Shown piece by piece: positions 1-6,390 of a stretch of DNA of 11,869 nt. The position numbers and the translations under genes are program-made. Under the pieces are notes generated by a model, which saw only the letters and a list, made by a program, of their open reading frames with translations, was not told the DNA's origin and made no database searches. The stretch is from an uncultured Olsenella sp. Lineage in GTDB: Bacteria > Actinomycetota > Coriobacteriia > Coriobacteriales > Atopobiaceae. Every line of letters begins with the position of its first letter. Positions within the stretch are counted from its first letter, which is position 1. The DNA lies in contig CAMXZR010000049.1 of assembly GCA_947253595.1 (NCBI GenBank), positions 1 to 11,869 on the forward strand, in the 5' to 3' direction.

Positions 1-2
1 CG

Positions 3-74
3 CGCGGCGGCTTCGACCGGGGCGGCCGCGACGACCGTCGCGGCGGCTACGGCAAGGGTCGCGAGCGCGACTAG
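3..74 (+). CDS. C-terminal RGG-rich tail of a truncated protein (possibly DEAD-box RNA helicase or other RNA-binding protein)
   Basis: Only the last 23 codons lie in the window, in the frame beginning at base 3 and ending with TAG at 72-74. The tail is almost entirely Arg, Gly and Asp with single Phe, Tyr, Lys and Glu residues, in RGG/RGGF/RGGY arrangements. Tails like this are common at the C-termini of bacterial DEAD-box RNA helicases and some cold-shock RNA-binding proteins, where they give non-specific RNA binding. No catalytic domain is visible, so the family is a guess; the reading frame and stop are supported by the terminator hairpin about 50 bases downstream. The gene converges on the ECF transporter operon. 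Confidence 0.6.
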   Translation, partial: RGGFDRGGRDDRRGGYGKGRERD

Positions 75-124
75 CCCACGACCATAGGGCGGCGCGTCCC
101 GGCCATCCGGGATGGCCAGACGAG

Positions 125-161
125 GCCCCCTCTGCGGCGACCAGGCCGCAGAGGGGGCTTT
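125..161 (+). terminator. Rho-independent terminator after the RGG-tail gene
   Basis: A 14-bp uninterrupted stem (125-138 with 145-158, top strand reading GCCCCCTCTGCGGC) encloses a 6-base loop and is followed by TTT. It lies between the convergent stop codons at 74 and 223, so it should end the + strand transcript. It may also slow read-through from the - strand operon, although that side lacks a T run. A second small hairpin (101-117, GGCCATC/GATGGCC, 3-base loop) sits just before it. Confidence 0.8.
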
Positions 162-222
162 CGTCGCATGCGGCCCCAGCAGCCAGAGAGGACGCACGCG
201 GTCGTCCGTCCGCCACCCTCCC

Positions 223-1026
223 CTAGCCGCGAGCTCTGTAGTGGTCCACGAATTCCTGGGGCGAGAGGAACAGCCCCTCGTAGCCCAGGGCGTGGCAGAG
301 CTGCGCCGTGGTGGGCTGCTCCAGGCGCGCACGCTCGAGGACGTCGCGGCGCGAGAATACCGAGCGCGGGTCTGCATCGAGAAGGACCTCCCCGCGCGCC
401 ATGGCGATGACGCGCTCGAAGGTCTGGGCCACGAAGTCCATGTCGTGGAGGATCGATATCACGACCTTGCCCTGGCTCGAGAGGTTCCGCACGATCCGGG
501 CGAGGCGCTCCTTGCCGTCGTGGTCCTGGGCGATGGTCGGCTCATCGAAGATGACCACGTCGGTGTCCATGGCGAGGATGGCCGCAATCGACACCATCTT
601 GCGGTCAGAGAGTCCCAGGTCGTAGGGGTTCACCGCCTCGTTTCCAGAAAGCCCGACCTGCTCGAGCGCGGCGAGCGCCGAGGAGCGCGCCTCTCCCTCT
701 CCCATGCCGATCTGGAGCGGCCCGAACATGACCTCGTCCAGCACGTTGTTCTTGAAGATCTGGTCGTTGGGGTTTTGGAAGACCAGGCCGACGGAGCGCG
801 CGAGCTCCGGCACGGATGACCCGACGATGTCATGGCCGTCGAGCAGGATGCTCCCCGAGCTGGGCCTGAGCAGGCCCTTCAGGAGCTTCACGAAGGTCGT
901 CTTCCCAGCACCGTTCTGGCCCACCAGGGCGCAGGAGCGTCCGTCGAGCGAGAAGTCGATGCCCCTCAGCACCTCGGGACCCTTGGGGTACGAGAAGTGC
1001 AGGTCCCTGACATCGATGCGACTCAT
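223..1026 (-). CDS. ecfA2: ECF transporter ATPase with degenerate signature motif (EcfA2-like)
   Basis: A 267-residue cytoplasmic ABC ATPase, one of two ATPase subunits that power an energy-coupling factor importer. Visible motifs: Walker A GQNGAGKTT at residues 36-44, Q-loop Q84 in VFQNPNDQ, Walker B VIFDEP with D161 and E162, and switch histidine H194 in ILHD. The ABC signature, normally LSGGQ, reads LSDRK at 139-143, so both glycines and the glutamine are lost. The length is normal for EcfA proteins, including the C-terminal extension after the nucleotide-binding core. The start ATG overlaps the stop of ecfA1 by four bases (ATGA), indicating translational coupling and probably equal subunit supply. 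It is the last gene of the operon. I am confident it is an ECF-type ATPase; the A2 designation rests on order and on pairing with a canonical partner. Confidence 0.9.
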   Translation of the reverse strand: MSRIDVRDLHFSYPKGPEVLRGIDFSLDGRSCALVGQNGAGKTTFVKLLKGLLRPSSGSILLDGHDIVGSSVPELARSVGLVFQNPNDQIFKNNVLDEVMFGPLQIGMGEGEARSSALAALEQVGLSGNEAVNPYDLGLSDRKMVSIAAILAMDTDVVIFDEPTIAQDHDGKERLARIVRNLSSQGKVVISILHDMDFVAQTFERVIAMARGEVLLDADPRSVFSRRDVLERARLEQPTTAQLCHALGYEGLFLSPQEFVDHYRARG

Positions 1027-1880
1027 CGGGCATCACCGCCCCTCTCGCCCGTGCCAAGAAGGCCGCACGTCTCCTCGAGCGTGACTGGATAGAGCCCGTC
1101 GGCGGCGCGCACACCAAGCTGTTGGCAGATCTGCGTGTAGGTGGGTGCGACAACGCCATGCTCCGCGAGGTCATCACGCGAGAAGATGGCACGGGGTGTG
1201 TCCATCGCCACGAGCTTGCCCTCGTCCAGGAGCATCACGCGGTCGCTGTACGCCGCGATCTTCTCGATCTTGTGCTCGACCATGACGATGGTCTTGCCCT
1301 GGGCGCGCAGGACGTCCACCGCGCGGAACACGTCCTCCGACCCCTGCGGGTCGAGCTGCGAGGTGGGCTCGTCCATCACGATGACCTCGGGCTCCATGAC
1401 GATGATCCCCGCCAGGGCCATGCGCTGCATCTGGCCGCCCGAGAGGTCGAAGGGGGCGCAATCCTTGTACTGGGCGATGTCGAGCAGCTCCATGGCCGCG
1501 TCGATGCGACGACGCATCTCCTTGGGAGGCACCCCGAAGTTCTCGAGCCCGAAGGCGATCTCCTCGTACACGGTGAGCTTCGAACCCGTCACCTGGTTGA
1601 AGGGGTTCTGGAACACGAGGCCTACCTTGCGGCAGAGCTCGTCCACGCTCGACTTGCGCACATTCTGGCCGTCGATGGTCACGGAGCCTCCGTAGGCACC
1701 GTGGTAGAAGTTGGGGACCAGCCCGAGCAGCGCCTGCGTGAACGTTGACTTGCCCGCGCCGTTCCTGCCGATGACGCCCACGAACTCGCCGCGCTCTATC
1801 TGGCAGCTCACGTCATCCAGCGCGAGCCTCCTCGCGTCGGGATAGCGATACTTCAGGTTCTGCACCTCTATCTGGGCCAT
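1023..1880 (-). CDS. ecfA1: ECF transporter ATPase, canonical subunit (EcfA1-like)
   Basis: A 285-residue ABC ATPase with a full motif set: Walker A GRNGAGKST at residues 38-46, Q-loop Q91 in LVFQNPFNQ, signature LSGGQ at 146-150, Walker B VIVMDEP with D170 and E171, D-loop SQLD, and H-loop H203 in VEHK. The QNPxxQ form of the Q-loop is typical of ECF/cobalt-type ATPases. It should pair with the downstream EcfA2 as a heterodimer docked on the coupling helices of EcfT at the inner face of the membrane. The start ATG lies inside the end of ecfT (13-base overlap), with a GGGGGTGG ribosome-binding-like stretch about four bases upstream. Because the signature of one subunit faces the Walker A of the other, its intact LSGGQ completes the EcfA2 nucleotide site. 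Confidence 0.93.
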   Translation of the reverse strand: MAQIEVQNLKYRYPDARRLALDDVSCQIERGEFVGVIGRNGAGKSTFTQALLGLVPNFYHGAYGGSVTIDGQNVRKSSVDELCRKVGLVFQNPFNQVTGSKLTVYEEIAFGLENFGVPPKEMRRRIDAAMELLDIAQYKDCAPFDLSGGQMQRMALAGIIVMEPEVIVMDEPTSQLDPQGSEDVFRAVDVLRAQGKTIVMVEHKIEKIAAYSDRVMLLDEGKLVAMDTPRAIFSRDDLAEHGVVAPTYTQICQQLGVRAADGLYPVTLEETCGLLGTGERGGDAR

Positions 1881-2662
1881 AAGACCACCCCCAAAATCCT
1901 CAGGGCGAAGAATGCGACGCCGAGCGCGAGGAGGGCAAGCAGGATGGTTCGCACCGGACCGTCGGCAGGGCTTGGCACGAACTCGTCCAGGAAGGTCTTG
2001 CGCTCGCAGGAGTTGAAGCCACGCACCTCGAGGGCGATGGAGCGCTCACGCGTGTCGGTGAACGAACTCATGATCACGGGGGAGATGAGGGGGAGAAACG
2101 CCCTCACCCTCGTCGCCAGGCTCCCCTCGGTCTGCATCCCACGACTGCGCTGGGCATCCATGATGGTGGAGGTGTGCTCCGTCATCTGCGGGATGATCTG
2201 GAAGAGCGAGACGAAGACGTAGCCCAGGCGCGGGGAGATGCCGCGCCTCACCATAGACTGCATCATGTCGGATGGCTTCGTGGCGAGCACGAAGACGCAG
2301 AAGGCGAAGATGATGTTGAAGACGTTGAGGACGATCCCCAGGGAGTAGTCGAACCCCTCCCGCCGCGCCACCAGGGGGCCGATGCGGAAGAGCTCGGTGT
2401 AGGCACCGCCGCGGAAGAAGGTCTGAATGACCACGACGGTGAGGAGGACGAAGCCCGACACGGCGACGATGGGCCTGGACTTCGCCAGTATCCTGGAACT
2501 CGCCAGGAGCGCGACGCTCAGAAGCATGATCGCCAGCTGCGGCACCATCCCGCCCACGAGGGCGGGCAGCGCGATCGCGACGACCACATAGAGCAGCTTC
2601 GTCTCGGGCGAGAGTCCATTGAGGAAGGAGTGCTTCTCCTCGAACAGGCTGATGCTTTTCAT
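1868..2662 (-). CDS. ecfT: ECF transporter transmembrane coupling protein EcfT
   Basis: A 264-residue integral membrane protein that links the substrate-binding S component to the ATPase pair. Hydrophobic segments are visible at about residues 23-55, 64-82, 106-127, 145-158, 189-201 and 236-262. Between them is the cytoplasmic region with the two Arg-Gly coupling motifs of the family: AQRSRGM near 170-176 and LEVRGF at 211-216, each of which docks on one ATPase. Length and topology match CbiQ/EcfT proteins. The gene follows the S component after an 81-base gap, unlike the overlapping junctions on its other side. No clear Shine-Dalgarno sequence precedes its ATG, and a GC-rich hairpin (2712-2730) lies about 50 bases upstream. 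A dedicated T-A-A set beside its own S gene is the group I ECF arrangement. Confidence 0.93.
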   Translation of the reverse strand: MKSISLFEEKHSFLNGLSPETKLLYVVVAIALPALVGGMVPQLAIMLLSVALLASSRILAKSRPIVAVSGFVLLTVVVIQTFFRGGAYTELFRIGPLVARREGFDYSLGIVLNVFNIIFAFCVFVLATKPSDMMQSMVRRGISPRLGYVFVSLFQIIPQMTEHTSTIMDAQRSRGMQTEGSLATRVRAFLPLISPVIMSSFTDTRERSIALEVRGFNSCERKTFLDEFVPSPADGPVRTILLALLALGVAFFALRILGVVLWPR

Positions 2663-2711
2663 GACCGCTGTTTCGATAGGGTCCCGACCAAGGACCGGTG
2701 GAAGGGGACCT

Positions 2712-2730
2712 CCCCGGGGTGGTCCCGGGG
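2712..2730 (-). other. GC-rich intercistronic hairpin between the S component gene and ecfT
   Basis: On the transcribed strand CCCCGGG and CCCGGGG form a perfect 7-bp stem around a 5-base loop, 13 bases after the S component stop codon. An alternative 6-bp pairing (2705-2710 with 2721-2726) shares the same bases and is mutually exclusive with it. No T run follows, so this is not a classical terminator. Within an operon such structures can protect the upstream message or damp downstream expression; no such role is demonstrated here. Confidence 0.5.
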
Positions 2731-2743
2731 AGTGTGTGGGACA

Positions 2744-3343
2744 CTAGTCCAGGGACTCGTCCTTCGCCTGGTAGAGCGAGACGAGGCTCTTGGGCAGCAC
2801 CTTGTAGATGCCGGCTGTGACGAAGAGCACCACAATCTTGTCGGGCAGGTCGACGATGATCTCGTCAACGGCAGAGGCAAGGAAGCCCTTCGAGCCCATC
2901 GCCGCAAACACCGCGTCGCCCCAGACGTTGCCCGTGGAGCCGCCCCAGAAGGCCATGTTGAGCGGCGTCGAGATGCAGACTGCCACGAGGCCTGCGACGA
3001 GACCGGCGAGCAGTATGCCGGGTGCCTTGCGCATGTGGCCATACCAGGCCATGAGGCCCACAGCGATGCCGATGCCCGCCTGCGTGAGCCCGTACACCGT
3101 GGAGATCGGGTCCATGGTAAGACCGTAGATCACGTTGGTCAGGAAGCCCGAGAGCGCCCCCACCACAGGCCCGGCCATGCAGGCAGACAGGCAGGTGCCG
3201 ATCGCGTCGAGCCAAAGCGGCAGCTTGAGCATGCTCGCGAAGAGCTTGCCGACGTAGTTGATGCCGATCGCCGCGGGGATGAGCACGAGCGACGCCGTGT
3301 TCAGCTTGAGCGACCAGGGACTTCCCTCTCTCTTGCTTGCCAT
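2744..3343 (-). CDS. ECF transporter substrate-binding S component (substrate unassigned; nucleoside-related by context)
   Basis: A 199-residue, very hydrophobic membrane protein. About five or six membrane segments can be seen: residues 16-36, 47-74, 83-101, 108-126, a weaker one near 143-160, and 166-187. Small residues are abundant, as is usual for S components, and the DKI-rich last helix recalls other S components of about 190-200 residues. It should bind the substrate and topple in the membrane to release it inside. The ATG at 3343 was chosen because AGGGAG precedes it by 8 bases; the open frame continues further upstream but reads as non-hydrophobic Arg-rich residues. Its position just before ecfT-A1-A2 and just after a nucleoside phosphorylase suggests a nucleoside or nucleobase ligand. 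This is context only; sequence alone does not fix the ligand. Confidence 0.85.
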   Translation of the reverse strand: MASKREGSPWSLKLNTASLVLIPAAIGINYVGKLFASMLKLPLWLDAIGTCLSACMAGPVVGALSGFLTNVIYGLTMDPISTVYGLTQAGIGIAVGLMAWYGHMRKAPGILLAGLVAGLVAVCISTPLNMAFWGGSTGNVWGDAVFAAMGSKGFLASAVDEIIVDLPDKIVVLFVTAGIYKVLPKSLVSLYQAKDESLD

Positions 3344-3369
3344 GGAACTTGCTCCCTTCGAATGTTGGA

Positions 3370-3401
3370 GTCCGTCAGACGGGACGCTCCTCCCGACGGA
3401 C
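3370..3401 (-). other. Two-tier intercistronic hairpin upstream of the S component gene
   Basis: GTCCGTC (3395-3401 on the - strand) pairs perfectly with GACGGAC (3370-3376). Inside this a second 4-bp stem (GGGA/TCCC) closes a 6-base loop, with a 4-base bulge on one arm. The structure fills much of the 79-base gap between the phosphorylase stop and the S component start and lies 26 bases before the ATG. No T run follows, so it is unlikely to be a terminator. It could separate enzyme expression from transporter expression by mRNA processing or stability; that is inference. Confidence 0.5.
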
Positions 3402-3422
3402 CGATTGCCCGATAGCAGTCCG

Positions 3423-4199
3423 CTATGCGCCCGCCAGACGGGCGCGCTCGAGGCGCACGACGGTCTCGAGGGCGAGCCTGATCTCGTTCCTCTCGCCTTG
3501 GACGGCCTTGTCCTCCGCATCGGCGTAGGCGTTGATCTCGACTGCGAGGTCGCCCTCGTAGAGCGCGACGGTGTTCAGGATGGAGCCGCAGCGGACCCCG
3601 CGCAGGCGCCCGATGGTAAAGAGCGCCGATGTCTCCATGTCTGCCCCGAGGACGCCGCGGTCGTGCCAGTAGCGGTCGACGTCCTCCTCGCGGTCGGTAT
3701 AGAAGCTGTCATGGCTCCTCCCCAGCCCGACGTGGAACGGGAGGCCGAGCTCGCGGGCCGCCTGGACCTCCGCCATGAGCACCTCGGTGTCGGGGACGGC
3801 GGGGTAGTTCTCGCCCACGTAGGCCCGTGATGCGCCGTCGTCGCGCACCACGCCGCTCAGCACGATGAGGTCGCCCATGCCCACCTCGGGCTGAAGCGCG
3901 CCACAGGACCCAATGCGGATCATGAACTCGACGCCGACGTTGTGGAGCTCCTCGACGGCTATCCCCGTGGAGGCGCCGCCCATACCGGTCGAGACGCACA
4001 TGACGCGCACGCCCCTGTAGCTCCCCACAACGCTCTTCATCTCTCGGTTGAACGCTATGTCCCGCACGTCGTCGAGGCTCTCGCGCATGCGGTCCACGCG
4101 CGCCCAGTCGCCGGGGAGGATGGCGTAGCGGGCCGCGTCCGCCCTCGAGCACCTGACGTGTGGCTGCAGCCCCCCTTGCGAGCGCGCTTCGTCTTCCAT
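3423..4199 (-). CDS. Nucleoside phosphorylase (uridine phosphorylase-like, NP-I family)
   Basis: A 258-residue cytoplasmic enzyme of the NP-I fold, which splits a nucleoside with phosphate to give free base and (deoxy)ribose-1-phosphate. From the ATG, visible landmarks are: LPGD at 28-31 with R34 (phosphate loop), NREMKS at 51-56, the GMGGASTGIAVEEL stretch from 72, RIGSCGALQP at 95-104 (phosphate and base-site strand), SHDSFY at 162-167, and GADMETSAL from 185 with M188/E189 in the ribose-binding position. Overall it resembles Udp-type proteins of Gram-positive bacteria. The uracil-reading Gln-x-Arg of E. coli Udp is not evident after SHDSFY, and the catalytic Asp of DeoD-type purine enzymes is replaced around N209, so substrate is left open. 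The frame allows a GTG two codons earlier (4205), but AAGGAG is correctly spaced (8 bases) only for the ATG at 4199. It starts 18 bases after the mutase stop. Confidence 0.88.
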   Translation of the reverse strand: MEDEARSQGGLQPHVRCSRADAARYAILPGDWARVDRMRESLDDVRDIAFNREMKSVVGSYRGVRVMCVSTGMGGASTGIAVEELHNVGVEFMIRIGSCGALQPEVGMGDLIVLSGVVRDDGASRAYVGENYPAVPDTEVLMAEVQAARELGLPFHVGLGRSHDSFYTDREEDVDRYWHDRGVLGADMETSALFTIGRLRGVRCGSILNTVALYEGDLAVEINAYADAEDKAVQGERNEIRLALETVVRLERARLAGA

Positions 4200-4217
4200 C
4201 TCCACGTCTCCTTCCCC

Positions 4218-5960
4218 CTATGCGCCAAGGAGCTGCCGCACTGCGGCCTCGAGCTCGTCGAGGGCACGGGTCGACTCCTCGCGACTGCCGGCAGTTCCGA
4301 AGAGGTAGCACTTGAGCTTCGGCTCGGTGCCGGACGGCCTCACCATGACCTTGCATCCGTCATCGAGCCTCCACTCGAGTACGTCGGACGCAGGCAGCGT
4401 CTGCGGACGATCGTTCCCCGTGCCGCCCAGCTGCGGGAGGGACTGGGGACGGAGGTAGTCAACGGTACGGACGACCCCGCGCCCGGCGAGGACGCGGGGC
4501 GCCCCCTCGCGCAGGGCCCGCATCTTGGAGGCCATGAGCGCGGCACCCTCGGCACCGGGATACTGGAGGTTGAGCGTACGGTTCAGGTAGAAGCCGTGGC
4601 GCTCGTACAGGGCGTCCATGGCCTCGACGAGGTCGAGACCCCTCTTGGCGTACCAGCCAGCCATCTCGACGAGGAGGGTGAGCGCCGTGACGGCGTCCTT
4701 GTCCCTCACGTAGGCGCCCGGCAGGTAGCCGTAGCTCTCCTCGTACCCCATGAGCCAGCGGTCGGCCCCTCCCTGGCGCTCGAGGACGGCTATCTGGCCA
4801 CCTATGTTCTTGAAACCGGTGAGCGTGCGACGCAGCTGGAAGCCGTGCTCGCGGGCCACGTCGTCCAGCATGTCGGAGGACACGATGGACGAGACGGCCA
4901 CCCTTCGCGAGAGGTCGTCCCCCGCCTCCGCGCTCGTCCGCGCCATCCAGTCCATGAGGAGGATACCCACCTCGTCCCCGGTGAGCAGGACGTATTCCCC
5001 GCCGTGGAGGACGGCGCTGCCGATGCGGTCGGCGTCGGGGTCGGTCGCCACGACGAGGTCGGGATGCACCTCGTCGGCGAGGGAGAGTGCCAGCTCCAGG
5101 GCCTCGCGGAACTCCGGGTTGGGATAGGGGCAGGTCGTGAAGTCGCCGTCGGGCACCGCCTGCTCGGGCACGACGAAGAGGTCGCTCACCCCTATGTCCG
5201 CAAGCGAGCGCTCCACCAGCTCGAAGCCAGTCCCGTTGAGGGGGGTGTAGACGACCCTCGGCGGACGGGCGGGGTCGATCGACCCAGGCACGTGGAGGGA
5301 GTAGACGCAGGCCAGGAAGTCGTCGAGGACGGAGTCGTCGATCCAGCTGACGAGCCCTCGGGCGAGGCAGTCCTCGAAGGGCAGCCTCCGGGGCCCGTCC
5401 AGCACGTCGACCTTCCCTATGGCAGAGGCGACCTCCTCTGCGACCTCGCCAGAGATCTGGCAGCCGTCCGCCGCAAACACCTTGCAGCCGTTGTACTGGC
5501 GCGGGTTGTGGCTCGAGGTGACCATCACGCCTGCGGAGCAGCCCAGGCGCGGGATGACAAAGGAGAGGGTGGGCACGGGCTCGACCCTGGGATACATGAG
5601 CACCTCGACGCCGTTCGCGGCGAAGACCTCGGCGGCAACGCGCTCGAAGCGCTCGGAGTTGTTGCGCGTGTCGCGACAGAGGGCGACGCGCGGGCGCTCC
5701 CCAGGCCGCGCATGGGCAAGGACCCAGTCGGAGAGGCCCTGCATCGCCTGCGCGACCACGTGTATGTTCATGCGGTTGGTACCCACGCCCATGACGCCGC
5801 GAATCCCCGCAGTGCCAAAGGAGAGGGCCTGGTAGAAGGCGTCAAAGAGCTCGCCCTCATGACCTGGCTCGAGGAGCATGCGGAGCTCCTCGAGAAGTTC
5901 CGCGTCACTCTCCCTCGCCTGCCAGTCGAGCGCCCGCTCCATGATCTCGCTGTTCAGCAT
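4218..5960 (-). CDS. Phosphosugar mutase of the PGM2/PgcA type (phosphoglucomutase or phosphopentomutase)
   Basis: A 580-residue enzyme of the alpha-D-phosphohexomutase superfamily, which moves phosphate between the 1 and terminal positions of a sugar through a phosphoserine. All four signature loops are intact: FGTAGIRG at 48-55; TSSHNP at 148-153 with catalytic S150; the Mg-binding DPDADR at 307-312; the sugar-selecting GYEESYGY at 405-412; and the phosphate loop RPSGTEPK at 541-548. Length and the GYEESYGY loop fit the long bacterial PgcA/human PGM2 branch rather than the shorter phosphomannomutases of about 450 residues. PGM2 acts on ribose-1-phosphate, and the next gene produces pentose-1-phosphate, so a phosphopentomutase role is plausible; ordinary glucose-1-phosphate/glucose-6-phosphate conversion is the alternative. 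AAGAGGAG lies 10 bases before the ATG. It is the first gene of the six-gene operon. Confidence 0.92.
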   Translation of the reverse strand: MLNSEIMERALDWQARESDAELLEELRMLLEPGHEGELFDAFYQALSFGTAGIRGVMGVGTNRMNIHVVAQAMQGLSDWVLAHARPGERPRVALCRDTRNNSERFERVAAEVFAANGVEVLMYPRVEPVPTLSFVIPRLGCSAGVMVTSSHNPRQYNGCKVFAADGCQISGEVAEEVASAIGKVDVLDGPRRLPFEDCLARGLVSWIDDSVLDDFLACVYSLHVPGSIDPARPPRVVYTPLNGTGFELVERSLADIGVSDLFVVPEQAVPDGDFTTCPYPNPEFREALELALSLADEVHPDLVVATDPDADRIGSAVLHGGEYVLLTGDEVGILLMDWMARTSAEAGDDLSRRVAVSSIVSSDMLDDVAREHGFQLRRTLTGFKNIGGQIAVLERQGGADRWLMGYEESYGYLPGAYVRDKDAVTALTLLVEMAGWYAKRGLDLVEAMDALYERHGFYLNRTLNLQYPGAEGAALMASKMRALREGAPRVLAGRGVVRTVDYLRPQSLPQLGGTGNDRPQTLPASDVLEWRLDDGCKVMVRPSGTEPKLKCYLFGTAGSREESTRALDELEAAVRQLLGA

Positions 5961-6233
5961 GATGCCTTCACTCCTCTTGCCGACGCCGGGACGGCCGCAC
6001 GTTCGGTCGCCTCGGCATGTGATTGCTTTTTGCGCACAGAATGAACCAGGGGCTCATGAAACATAATAATTTTCTCGTTCGGGGACGAGGAGGCAATGCG
6101 CCGACGGTAGCGTAAGCCTGCACGAGCGGTAGGGTGGCACGGGCACCGTGGGTGGCATCGCAGCACCTGTCGACCCAGCTCCGCGACGGACGTCGGAACG
6201 GTCACCACCCGGACCCCTTGCTAGCATGGCGGC
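5961..6233. other. Divergent intergenic region: leader of the mutase-phosphorylase-ECF operon
   Basis: No credible gene is present. Open frames on the - strand here (such as 5954-6208) are rich in Arg, His and Pro and overlap the mutase start, so they look spurious. An AT-rich patch at 6061-6076 in a GC-rich background (- strand reads AAAATTATTATG) is the best place for a -10 element of the operon promoter. A -35-like TTGCCT at 6091-6096 is poorly spaced from any good -10, so the promoter is only tentative. Farther upstream, two direct copies of GGGTGGCA (6132-6139 and 6150-6157) flank an inverted repeat CACGG/CCGTG (6138-6150), a possible operator. No riboswitch family was recognised. Confidence 0.4.
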
Positions 6234-6284
6234 AAAAAAATGGTCAAAATAGTTCTTGACCGACCTTCTTGCTTTGCTATTATA
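6234..6284 (+). promoter_or_regulatory. Sigma-70-type promoter of the tRNA-Ala gene
   Basis: A -35 TTGACC at 6256-6261 is followed by TATTAT at 6278-6283 with a 16-base spacer; the overlapping ATTATA at 6279-6284 would give 17. A run of seven A residues at 6234-6240, plus CAAAATAG just after, lies where an UP element would contact the RNA polymerase alpha subunit. Transcription should begin near 6290, about 15 bases before the mature tRNA 5' end. This is the most AT-rich stretch of the window. Confidence 0.8.
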
Positions 6285-6304
6285 GCTACTGCACCAACGC
6301 GAAC

Positions 6305-6380
6305 GGGGAATTAGCTCAGTTGGGAGAGCGCGTGACTGGCAGTCACGAGGTCAGGGGTTCGAACCCCCTATTCTCCACCA
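6305..6380 (+). tRNA. tRNA-Ala (anticodon GGC)
   Basis: A complete 76-base cloverleaf with encoded CCA. The acceptor arm 6305-6311 pairs with 6370-6376, and includes a G-U wobble at the third pair (6307 with 6374), the classical G3-U70 alanine identity element. The D arm is GCTC/GAGC at 6314-6317 and 6326-6329. The anticodon arm CGTGA/TCACG encloses loop CTGGCAG, giving anticodon GGC at 6338-6340, which reads GCC and GCU. The T arm AGGGG/CCCCT encloses TTCGAAC. Discriminator A is at 6377. The gene has its own promoter and terminator. No attachment-site duplication or integrase lies nearby in the window. Confidence 0.97.
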
Positions 6381-6390
6381 TGTAGGCTCG

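Noticed and set aside
2174..3415. 413-codon + strand open frame opposite ecfT and the S component
   Set aside because: Its product is dominated by Asp, Glu, His and Arg, the antisense image of hydrophobic membrane codons; the opposite strand encodes recognisable membrane proteins.
3942..6044. 700-codon open frame on the + strand opposite the mutase and phosphorylase
   Set aside because: It is antisense to two genes with complete motif sets. In DNA this GC-rich, stop codons are scarce in shadow frames, and the product is a Val/His/Arg/Glu-rich string without domains.
5954..6208. Small - strand open frame (84 codons) in the operon leader
   Set aside because: It overlaps the mutase start, lacks a convincing ribosome-binding site and has no recognisable features; the mutase ATG has AAGAGGAG.
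5961..6233. Purine or other riboswitch ahead of the nucleoside cassette
   Set aside because: No conserved three-way-junction core or terminator/anti-terminator pair could be recognised in the - strand leader.
6305..6380. tRNA-Ala as an integration (att) site for a mobile element
   Set aside because: No integrase, no direct repeat of the tRNA 3' end and no compositional break were seen in the flanks; both neighbours are ordinary chromosomal operons.
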